Below are positions 12,103 through 22,379 of a stretch of 64,000 bases of DNA, in pieces. The notes beneath the pieces are model-generated. The model saw nothing but the letters and a program-made list of their open reading frames with translations. It had not been told where the DNA came from and did not search any database. Every line of letters begins with the position of its first letter. The first letter of the stretch is position 1. The stretch lies in contig NC_036460.1 in the NCBI RefSeq assembly GCF_002775205.1, forward strand, positions 15,962,402-16,026,401, read 5' to 3'. The stretch comes from Xiphophorus maculatus. Its lineage: Eukaryota; Chordata; Actinopteri; Cyprinodontiformes; Poeciliidae. The position numbers were made by a program, and so were the translations under genes.

Positions 12103-13574
12103 AAACATACACACAACCACAGAGAATAACATTTCATCACTCTGGAGGACATAACATTAAATGGATTCACTTCCTGAAGAGATAGATCCATCAAATGTTT
12201 TGCATTAAAGAAGTTGATTTAGATTCCAGAAAGAAAGATGTTTCTTAAAATGTCATTTTTGTAACAGAGCTGCATAATACAAAATATAATCCTTTGTAAT
12301 GTATAGTATTTTTGAGAATTGTCTATCATTGCTTCTTGGTTGTTTTCTCTCTCGCTCCTCTGGCAGCCTAAAATCATCCAGTGGATTTAAGGGGAACCTG
12401 TAGCAGAAACCTGGACACCGCAGACAAGCTGTGAGTGAGCTGCTGGATGAGGGTTGACAGGGGCTGAGCGCCTGTGGGGGCCACTGAAAGAATTACAGGC
12501 TATGTGAGGACAATTTGACCGAAGGGCCCCTTTCTTTTTTTATCTGCTCCCACCGTCACCACTTCTGGCTTTTTCTGAGCACACTGAGAGAGAAAACACT
12601 GACTCTTTTGTACGACCTATGAAGACAGACCCCTCCTTCCTCCCGTCACCAGTTCCCCTCCACTCCTCTCCCTTTCTGCTCAGTGGGCCCCGTCTTTCTG
12701 TGCAGTGTGCACCTGCTCAGTCTGCAGAACATCACACTCACAAAAACTCACACAAGTACTTTTTAAAAGAGCTAAGTGAAAGAAGTGAAGACAGAAGTGA
12801 AGAAAATGAATGCATTCCTGTTTTCCACATTTGATTTTAAATGTCCCAAAATATATTGCGTCTGCAAGATGGAGGAGGATACATCCTGTCTGTCAGTTTT
12901 GTGGTGACATTGCTTCTCTGCTCCAGTTAAATACACCCCAATCTTTTCCTTCATCACTATCACTGGCACATGCCCAAAATATCTAACATTGGCTGATACT
13001 GCTGTTAATGCGGATAATAATAATGATATGATTCAAATCTGAATAGGTACTTAATTGTTCTGTACCAGGGCCAGTTTGTTACATAAAACATTCCTTGAAT
13101 GTCATAAATAAGTAAGATGGAAAAGTCTCAAACAAGAGAACCCCAAAAGAGGTCCTTGGAAACAGGCCCACACTCCTGCAGAGAAAAAGAGTTCTGCCTA
13201 GAAAGATAGACCCTCAAGGCTTAGCAATTCACTCTGTCCACACTGTAGGACTATTGTATTAATGTGTGTGTGTGTGCTTGAAAGAGGGAAAGTTCTCCAT
13301 AATTAATGCTTTGGTGTTATGCAGCTGCAGAGCAAAGACGGTGAAGTACAGGGTGACAGGAGCTGCAGAAAATAGCTACTGTAAAAGGCCAAAGATGGAA
13401 AGATTGACAGGATGAGAAACATGAAGAGACAAGGAGAGAAAACAGAAGGCAGGGCAGAGAAGCAAATATCTCTCCTTCCTTGAGAGCAAACAGCGAAGGG
13501 TTGATTTAATCAACATAACTTAATGCCACACACACCCAGTTCTGTATGTTTTAGTGTTTCACATTCATATACAA

Positions 13575-13924
13575 CAGAGGTCTTCAACTCAAGTCCCCAT
13601 GGATCCCAACGTTTAGATGTGTTCCTGGTCAAACAGACCTGAATCCATCCATCCATCCATCCATTTTCTGTACACTCTTGTCCATAGTAGGGTCAGAAGG
13701 GGTGCTGGTACCTATCTCCAGCGAAAGTTTCGGGCAAGAGGTGGGGTACACCCTGGACAGGTCAACAGACCTGAATGAAGCGTCTTAATTACCTTCTTAG
13801 TGTGCAGTCAAGTTCTCCAGAGTCCTGCTAATGACCTGACTATTCAACTCAGGTGTGTTGAAGCAAAGACACGTCTAAAAGCTGCAGGACACCGGCCTTT
13901 GAGGACCGGCATGTTAGACCCCTG
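13575..13924. mobile_element. hAT-type MITE interrupted by a retroelement
   Basis: The left end CAGAGGTCTTCAACTCAAGT and the right end (reverse complement CAGGGGTCTAACATGCCGGT) are diverged terminal inverted repeats of a widespread non-autonomous fish hAT type. The flanking 8-mers match only in part, so the insertion is old. Another element is nested inside it. Confidence 0.65.
13645..13763 (-). mobile_element. (TCCA)n-tailed RTE/Expander-like retroelement, 5'-truncated, nested
   Basis: It begins with a CCATCCATCCAT tract and includes the phrases GGTGCTGGTACCTATCTCCAG and AGAGGTGGGGTACACCCTGG that define a very common fish retroelement 3' end. It is flanked by the identical 13-mer AACAGACCTGAAT (13632-13644 and 13764-13776), a target-site duplication. 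The tail lies at the left, so the element is inserted on the minus strand. Confidence 0.8.
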
Positions 13925-16189
13925 ATGATGCAGTGCTATAAAATATTTCTCATGATCTTCAACATATACAGATTGTGTTTTTCTCATGTCCACAGCATTT
14001 TTTTCCTGAACACTAACAAGCAGATGAGCAAATTTTAGCCTTCATTTGAATGTATGGTCTCAGCCACAGACACTTTGACAAATGGCTGTGCTTGAGGTTA
14101 AACTACCAATTGGACGATGATTACTCTGCTCCAGACTACAGAGGAAGGAGGGCATGAGTGACTAATAGCCGGGGATCTAAAAACATCCAGACACAGTATA
14201 ATTCCTGCTCTGTAAGCACAGCTTACACACAGGTATCAATAAATGCTATCTGTAGAAACCTTATATGTGTCAATACAAGATCATAAAATGGCTATAAAAC
14301 TGTTAAACACTGCAGTCAATAGATAAACAAAACTGTGAATCAGCCCTACTGTCCTAATTCAGACTAACAAAAAATGTCAGAATGAAGCAAGACTGAACTT
14401 ACAAAAACCTATTTTGATATTAACTATGTTGTGTGAAAGGTAGAACGAGAGAAGAACAGATTAAATCCAAAACTGAATTATTTTTTATATTCATTTAAAG
14501 GATGAAAAATATGTATGTCAATATTGTTTTCATTTTCAGTGTTGGTGGTTCTGCAACTCCAACATAAAAAACTGGAGGAGAGGTTTGTCATTATGTCTTG
14601 TTTCATTTTTTTCTCACCGAGATGATTTCCATTACAGAAAGAATATTTTCTGGTTGGTGTTGCACATAAACTCTCACACTTACCCAACTAACTTTCACTC
14701 ATAATCTCAGAACCATTTATTATTCATTGCGCTTCCCGCTGTGGCCTGCAGCCTAAACTCTGAATCTGAACGGAAGGAAGCGGGCCGTTCCGGGGTTTGG
14801 CATCTGAGGAAGACCCAGGAGTGCAGAATGATTAAAGGGATCATCTCTGTGCACAAAACATCAGGACCTTAAAGTGCTTTCAGATAAAATCTGCAGTTGC
14901 TCAGTGATGAGACATCTTTTAGTAACCTTCACTCCTGGAAGTGGAATGAAAAGCAGCTTTCTCTTTGTGGTGTACATCACATAGGTTATTTTCTAAAAAT
15001 AGAAACATGACATGCACAGGTTTTTTTTTTATTTTTTGAAGTTTTCTTCTAAACAACTAAACTGTGCCAGCCTCCTCTTCAGAAAAAAACAAACAGATAT
15101 TCTGAGTTAAAGAGCATTTGTGGTCTGTGTAATCTGTGCAGAAAGGGAATTCTCAGTTGACACAATGAAAATACTTTATAGCAGAATGTGGGAGTGAGTG
15201 TGTGTTTGGGTGTGTGGGACAGCAAAAGAGGAGTTAAACTCAGGTCTTGCTTGAAGACCAAATGATGTCGGCTTCACTGTTTGAAGTATGTTGCATTGTT
15301 AAAATGTTGGAATTCATCAATAAATTAAAATTAATGAGGAAAAACAACAAATAAATAATTCTGTATTACTAAAGCAGATTGAATATGGTTTGTTTTTTAT
15401 GTTTAGTAGTTTGAAGCTTACTTTTCATAATTTGTTTGTGTGCTTGTTTGTGTGCTGTTTGCTAAAATAAGTCGTAAATCACATCTGAAAATGGTCAATA
15501 AAGAATCAACCTTAGTGTTCAGTATATTTAGGGACGAGTATCTGATGCATTTGACAGAAAAGGTAAATAAAATCAAGAAGTGAGTGGAGGCATTTCTAAA
15601 TACTGCCAACAATATAATTAAAGTAGAATCCAACATCCGTCTTGCAGAAATAATTTTGCCTCATCGTCTGTCTGTCTGTCTGAACATCTGTGACCTTGAG
15701 GAGTCCCCCAGACTTACCCCTCTTCATCTTCCTCACCCAACTCCCCACCTAAGTGTAGCCACACAGAGAGTGCGGAGCACCATCCACACTTCCACTTGAA
15801 CTGAATTTGAATTGAGGAAATTCTTCCTGAGAGTCTCAGAGTTATTGTAAGTATGCAACTGAACTTGCCTTTCAAGCTCCAAGAAACACATTCCTCTATT
15901 CACACAGAAACACGAAGCGTGGGTGCGTGTATCTGCCTGCTCGTGTTATAGGTTATCAAAACACTTCCTATGACAAAATGAACATAATAAATATATATCA
16001 TTATGTGATGCATGTGTTTGCACCACATCTTATAAAAAATGATCCAAGTAGCCTATTTTACAACTCAGCCAACTCATGAGCACCTCTCCTGCCCTGTCAC
16101 TCTCTCTTAAATCTACCTGCATGCATAAACAATAATCATCTGATACCCAAATAAACACACGGACTCATCCATGCCTTGTTCATGGATTT

Positions 16190-16570
16190 CTCCTCGTCCT
16201 CTCAACTTTCCAGACGTCAGGTACAGCCCCGTAGACAGTCAGTCGTTTCACGCAGCACCATTCTGTTTCTGTCGAAATGTGATCAAGCAACAAAAGCCCA
16301 GCATGCATCTGTTTTGAACACTAGCGGACAGCTTACCGTCTCCATCCGGGACGTCGGGAGCGCTCTGACGGCGAATGTGCTGGCTTCGGTCCTTCAAGCG
16401 GTGATCCACAGCGGCAAACGTATTACCTCGGCGAGGCTCCGGATTCCCTCACAGGGCAGCCTTCATGGCTGTTCGCTGCCGTAAGCACGGCAGAGGGCGC
16501 CATCGTGCGGCCGACTGGAGCAAGCTGCGCAACAAGTGGAAACGAAGGGGAAAAGGACGAGCTACTGTAC
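16190..16570 (-). promoter_or_regulatory. CpG-rich block, candidate veph1 promoter and non-coding first exon
   Basis: CpG is frequent here and depleted in the flanks. On the minus strand a good donor (GACG then GTAAGC) lies at 16337/16336, so a transcript starting around 16.4-16.5 kb could splice to the veph1 acceptor at 6404. The acceptor before the veph1 start codon requires such an upstream exon. The open plus-strand frames here (16176-16484 and 16465-16650) look like by-products of high GC. The link to veph1 is inference. Confidence 0.4.
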
Positions 16571-17979
16571 GTCGAAGGAAATGTGTTTATCTCAATACGC
16601 ATCAAATCAACATCCTGTTTTTACATATTCTGCTTTCAAATAATCAATAAAATATCTTAAAGTTCTGCCTTTTTCACACTTTTTTTTGTCTATTTACGCA
16701 AACCTCTTTAATATCAATAATTAATCAATTCATAATTTAAGAAAAGGAGAAACTCCTGAAATTAAATAGTCAGAGGTAGCATTTATTATGCAATGTATAA
16801 TTAAATAGTTGCACCCTGTCTAAAATATACATTGGATCCACTTTCCTCAGTTGTATTGAAAAAATATCAAAGGTAAAATTTTGGCTGGTGTGAAATAAAT
16901 CGTTTTACATAATAGGAATAATTTTCAGACAACTCCAGTCAAGAACTTCACATACGCATCTCAGCATATAAAACCAAGCAATACCTCTGTAACAAGAGTT
17001 CCTGACAGCCATGTGAATAAGAAATAGGAATTCTAAAATATGGCTCCCTCCTTACAGATTTCAGAGGTCAAAGACTGAATTGCACAATGACTCAGTAAAG
17101 GTGCTAAGAGTTAGACGATTTATGTGCTGCCCTAACTGGAAAATAGGTGGAAAAGTTTGATGGAAGAGGATGCATTCAGTGTACTTTTACCTCTGGTTAG
17201 AAGTGTGTCAGGGTGACATTTCCAGAGGATGAGGTGAGTACCTTTGCATATTGTTTATGCAATAATCTGCAATGGAACTGATGATTTCAAACTAAACATC
17301 TCAAGAAACAGAGGGCAAGTTATGTCTGTAATTAATATGAATGGAAGTTTTCAATTAACAGTTAAACATGCGGGGTGCTGAGTTTCTCCTTTACAGTAAA
17401 ATGTTCAAGATTATACCATCTGTTCTGAAAAAGCACAGCCGTGCCTCCTCCATACTCAGCTGCTCCTGCATGTAAACAACTTCCCTGCTGCCATTATTTT
17501 TCTTGATAGCAGATGCTAAAAAGTGCCACAATAAATTAAGTAATTACTACACAGCATAGCGCTGAAAACAATGGGTAGCAATAGGAGAACGTTGCAAGAA
17601 ATAAAAAAGGCATATTGAAGAAAGGATAGGCAGTACAGGGAGACAGTTGTTGCCAAAATACAGATCTGCTGTTTAACAATGAGAATTGTTGCACATACAA
17701 TGTGCACAATTTCCCCTTTCCTTTATAATAGTTTTAATTCTTACCAGAGGTCACATTATTGAAGGCCACTAAAAAAATGTTATATTAACCAGTCGTATTA
17801 TGATTTGATGATTTGTTACAAAAAATAACTTCATGTTTGCACGCTGCAAAGATCACACAATGAAACACATTTGAGGGATTTCTATTCCTAAATAACTTCT
17901 CATTAATATTGTGTAAATCCCCGTATGTAGTGCAATGGACCTTACTTACCAGAGGGCCGCTTTTCATTGGCTGATGCCC

Positions 17980-18540
17980 ATTCTACGTGGTCACGTGCGT
18001 GGCCGTCTCACAAACACACCGTTAGCTTCCCGTTAGCTAAGTATAGCATAATGGCAGAACTGATACAACTTCTACACCTTGAAGCCTGTCTGCTACACAG
18101 TCTTACGTTAGCTAAACAGATCAATATCCAATGTGTCTGTATCTGACATACAGTAAAGATTTTATTTTAGCAGAAAAGGCTTTGGACTAAACTGTTACTC
18201 GTGTTAGCCACGCTAGCACCAAGTACAGCTAGTCAATCAACCATCGCTGTGTTCAGGGAAGCGCTGATTAATAATCGAGAAATAAATATCAATCCTGGAA
18301 ACTTGATACCGTAACGGACTGAATGTTATGTTTTTAACGTAATCTTTGCTCGTCTTGCGGGGCGCAGGCGGTTGCCACGGTAACAGGTGTCCTTAAACTA
18401 CAAAGAGAGAGAGGAGTGGTTTTGAGTTGATCACCTGTTCGGGTTATTTTACCTTTGTTTACCTTTGCTGTGGCGCATTACAGCCGCTGTAGTTTCTAAA
18501 CGTTGGACTAATTACCTCGTTCATTTGTGAGTAACAAACA
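17980..18540. promoter_or_regulatory. CpG-rich patch with a palindromic X-box; possible unassigned promoter
   Basis: The stretch is richer in CpG than its surroundings. At 18371-18384 it carries GTTGCCACGGTAAC, a full match to the RFX X-box (two half-sites, 2-base spacer). An ATG at 18051 with A at -3 and G at +4 opens a short frame (MAELIQLLHLEACLLHSLTL...) that stops after about 31 codons. I can assign no gene to it. It may be a distal golim4 or veph1 promoter, an unannotated first exon, or part of the repeat that follows. Confidence 0.35.
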
Positions 18541-18805
18541 TCAAATAGAACAAATATATTTCATAAATTTTAACAAACAAATGGCTTCTACCGTGGTAAT
18601 TATGTAAAATTAAATTAATTATATCCCAGCTTCAGAAGATTTGCCTTTACCTTTACAGAGCTCTTTGGTTCCTCCTATCAGTCTGTAGCTTCTCATATTG
18701 ACGTCATCAAACCAAATGTCAGATCTACCATAACTGACTGACACCTGCTGGCCTCAGGTTTGCAACCAGTTTGTGACTGAGAAACCAGTAACCTCCTCCC
18801 AGATG
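18536..18805. repeat. Unclassified interspersed repeat, copy B
   Basis: Collinear with copy A at 11365-11925 but lacking its central 300 bases. The strongest shared part is 18655-18800, which I judge by eye to be roughly 85% identical. Confidence 0.7.
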
Positions 18806-19320
18806 ATGACATGAACTTGTGAGTTCCTCTGTCCATTGTAGTAGCTGATATATTGTGAAAATCTGGTAGAAATGATGCACTAATCCAGTCATGTTTACAT
18901 AGAAACAATGCGCCGCGAGACTTTGTTTGTGAGACTTGCGGTCACGTGGGTCGGTTGTGGGCGGAGCTTGGTAAGGTCCATGGTGGACGCAAACACAGGT
19001 AGGAGATAGACACTGACTAAGATGATGCAAACATTCGAAAAATTGTGCTTAAATAAAAATACAATTCTGCAGAGAAAATAAAAATCCAAAACAGCACTGG
19101 GACGAAAATACAAACAAATCCACTGGCAAAAAGGCCACAGCGAGTAGCAGCTCGATCTGTCAAAAAGTTGACAATAAGCTAGAAGGATAAACTGAGGAAG
19201 GTGAAAACTGGAACAAGAAACAAGTGAATCTGAATACTGACACAGCAGTGATGGGAGCAAAGAGCAGAGGCACTGAGAGAAGTAATGCAAGCAGAAAAAT
19301 AATCAGACGATGCTATAAGG

Positions 19321-19536
19321 CAGTGATTCCTCACCTGGTCCTCAGGCCCCCTGACCATACATGATTTAGTTGTGTCTGTTCCATTGCGACTGCTTCAAAT
19401 GAGTGCTTGGCCTCCTCTGCATGCCATCTATAGCTGCTGAAGCTGTTTTCCATTCAACTAACAGGTATGTAAGAACAAGTAGACACCTAAAGCATGCAGA
19501 GCAGGAGTGTTTGACGATCAGGGTTGGGAACCATTG
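19321..19536. mobile_element. hAT-type MITE
   Basis: The left end CAGTGATTCCTCACCTGGTC pairs imperfectly with the right end, whose reverse complement is CAATGGTTCCCAACCCTGATC minus its last base. The length (216 bp) and CAGTGGTTCC-like ends are typical of non-autonomous hAT elements in fish. No coding sequence. Confidence 0.65.
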
Positions 19537-20185
19537 CTATTCAGAAACATAGAAATGATACAAAAGACAAAATAAGCAGAGCATAAAACAAAACATGATG
19601 TTAAATATGAAAAGCAGAAGCAGTCTTCCACAAAGTACGTCAGCTAGTCTCTCTATAAACAGCAGTTGCTCAACACCTGGGGATTGCCAATGAGTTCCCC
19701 CACTCCTTTCTAATGCCCCCCTGGGCAACAACCATCATGGTCCTTATCAAAAAGCACCATGCAGTGCTGAGAACAGTCACTTTTCAGTGATATCTTCTCA
19801 AGGTTCCCAAAACGCTGCTCATTTGGCTGTTTAATAGGTTTAAACTGGGACAAGCATGAAGAACAATAGTAAAGTTTATTTTTATAGCATGTGTTGAAAT
19901 GAGAACCAGGCATTGAAGACAATGGGGCTGTTGTGCTGCAAAAGCATATTGGCTCCAAAGCAGCTTTTAGTCACTAAAGGGGACAATCTCTGAGGGCTGC
20001 CAGTGCCAGATGAACTTCTGGGCAAACATTGCTATGATGATTGTAAATTTAATTTGCATATTTTTGCAATATTTTTAACATTTAGGTAAGGACATCTATT
20101 TTAATCGTTTTATTTTAGGTTATATTAAATGCAACTTTAAAATGTTGAACATTTTCCTGTTTTTCTAATATCCAAATTTGTAAAT

Positions 20186-20466
20186 TCCATCCATCCATTT
20201 TCTGTATACCCTTGTCCCTAGTGGGGTCAGGAGGTGTTGGTGCCTATTTCCAGCTAACGTTACGGGCGAGAGGTGGGGTACACCCCGGACAAGTCGCTAG
20301 TCTGTCATAGGACGAACAACCATGCACACTCACACGTAGGGAGAATTTAGAGAGACCAATTAACCTGACAGTCATGTTTTTGGACTGTGGGAGGAAGCCG
20401 GAGTACCCGGAGAGAATCCACGCATGCAAACTCCGTGCAGAAACTCCGCCACTGTGGAGCCCCAGT
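20186..20466 (-). mobile_element. (TCCA)n-tailed RTE/Expander-like retroelement with target duplication
   Basis: A longer copy of the family seen at 13645. It contains GGGGTACACCCCGGACAAG, TTTGGACTGTGGGAGGAAGC and GAGTACCCGGAGAGA, hallmarks of an abundant fish retroelement 3' end. It is bounded on both sides by the 11-mer AATTTGTAAAT (20175-20185 and 20467-20477). It lies in minus orientation and is 5'-truncated, with no intact ORF. Confidence 0.85.
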
Positions 20467-21959
20467 AATTTGTAAATGTCCTCCAAATAATACTTCACAC
20501 AAAATGTCATTGAAGCTGTGATTAGTGAATATTAATCAGTCAAAGTAAATTCAAATATGGACATTAAAAAGTACAAATATACTTCAAGATGTTGCTCAAA
20601 GGCATGCATCCATGCTTTTTCCTTGCACAGGCACAAGAGTATTAGGCCCCCTATATCTGAGTTTTCATACACATTTTCTTGTTAGATTTCAGTACCGAAA
20701 GTATAATTTTAAACGGTTATGTTGAAACATTTTAATTAGTCACAGCGTCAGAGAAATGCAATTTCTTGGCATCTTAGAAAGATGAGATATCTGGTAATTT
20801 GATAGTATTTTTAGTTAACCACAGGGTGACAAATTTCCTACTGTTTGAATTAAATGAAATGCTGTCATCCTTGATTGGCTTCTCTCCAGGGGATCTATTG
20901 ATAGTAATAAGAAAGATAAAATACAGCCAGCATAAGCCTTTGATCTTCTTGAAGTTTTCTGTCTACACAGGGAAACACACAAAAAGCAGATGAATGTAAG
21001 TGAAACAGAAACCTGACATGTGGTTAAAACAGTGCTAAAACAATCATATCTTCTGACAAAATAACATATCATGTGTGGGTCTTCTGCAGCTTTGTTGTTT
21101 TTCACTTTAATGTGCAGTCAGCTGTAGATCTAACTACTGTACATTCTATAATAGAGGGATTCCACATAGTAACTACTACAGGAAAGTTTAAAGTAGTTTA
21201 TGTGTTACACTGGTCACTCATGAGCTGAAAGCAGACTTTCATTATCAGAAATCCAGCACAGAAACTCCCAGACTCCCAATGAGGGAGTCTAGTAATTTTC
21301 ATCCTGTACTGAGTTGTTTTTTTTTGACATCTTGACTATTTTTAGCACTATTTGAATGAGTGTCAAATCTGCTTTAAAAACAACTATTGACAGATTTTTA
21401 TATCAATACTGTTACATTTGTTTGATGTTTTGGCAATAATACAATTAGTAAATTAGATCTTTAAGCCAAACAGAAGTCTACTTTTCTGTTTAATTAATTG
21501 TGATTGAGCTCTGTGTTCATTATGAACCTTGCCTATGCCACCCTGTTTTTTATATCAAGGAAAAGCATGCCTGTCCAGTCTCCTTTGTGTGACACGGAGG
21601 AGCTGGCAGGATGGCAAGACATTGATTGATCATCACCATATTCATATATATATATATAGCTATACCTCCAACAGAAGCAAAATTAGTTTAGTGTCTTAGT
21701 GTCAGACAGTGAGATTTTTTATGGTAATCTTAATTGAATCCACATTTTACTTTGAAGACTGAACACTGTTTTAACCTGAAGTTGTACAAGATGGAAAAGG
21801 ATCCATTAAATTCACAACAGTGACTTGTGGCTCCTCGGGTTGGGTTTTGATGGAGCTCTGAAGCGGCCAATTGACAGTCAGCGTGAGGGCTGGAGTGGGG
21901 AAATCTGTGACTCTGGAGGAGGGACTTCCTCTGGAGCAGCAGTTTAATGGAAAGCTGCT

Positions 21960-22379
21960 TCTGGGCTGACACGTAACTAAAATTAAAGGTACTTCAGAGG
22001 CCTCGACCTGGACGCGGATTTCTCAACTTTAACGCAAGCTTGACGGAACTGCGTCGGAGACGTCTGAAGGAGGAAGAGGAGAGAACGTAGCGGCCCTGAA
22101 GCGGGAAGACTGAGATTTCTTGTTTTGCATTACAGAACTGGGCAGAGCAGGACTTTGACTTGAAGTGAAGCGAAGATCTGAGCGACTCCTTTGAAGTGGA
22201 GTTGACTTGGCTAAAATAATGCATGCCGAAGCAACTGTTTACACGTAAAGCGGTGCAGTTTTGTGAGTGGAAATGCTCGGGGAGTGACTGGGAGGGGTGC
22301 AAAAAAGTTGAGTCGGAAGTTTCCATCAGCAGAGACGGGGCTTTCTCGCGCAGACGGCGGGGAGGGGTGCGGGTCCAAC
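21960..22379 (+). promoter_or_regulatory. golim4: Probable golim4 5' UTR and proximal promoter
   Basis: The GC and CpG content rises steadily toward the golim4 start codon and the segment is contiguous with coding exon 1. The frame upstream of the ATG is open back to about 22263 but has no in-frame ATG, so the start at 22380 (A at -3, G at +4) stands. The transcription start itself cannot be fixed from sequence. Confidence 0.5.

Larger units (their letters stand above)
6404..16189. other. Upstream veph1 / intergenic interval, repeat-rich
   Basis: I could not support a host coding exon here. The interval holds the hAT element at 7184-8311, an X-box-like palindrome at 10775-10788, a GT microsatellite at 10599-10613, one copy of an unclassified repeat (11365-11925), a hAT-like end near 12045-12102, and a hAT MITE with a nested retroelement (13575-13924). 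If the CpG-rich block at 16.2-16.6 kb is the veph1 first exon, all of this is veph1 intron 1. Confidence 0.5.
16571..21959. other. Intergenic interval before golim4
   Basis: No coding exon is supported. It contains a CpG-rich patch at 17980-18540, repeat copy B (18536-18805), a hAT MITE (19321-19536), a retroelement with target duplication (20186-20466), a short AT tract near 21643 and an 8-bp hairpin at 21270-21290. Confidence 0.5.

Noticed and set aside
16465..16650. Arg/Lys-rich plus-strand frame in the CpG block
   Set aside because: Explained by local GC and CpG content. The ATG context is poor and no family is recognised.
22263..22379. In-frame N-terminal extension of golim4
   Set aside because: The upstream frame begins with GTG and has no ATG. 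The family start MGNG at 22380 has a strong context.
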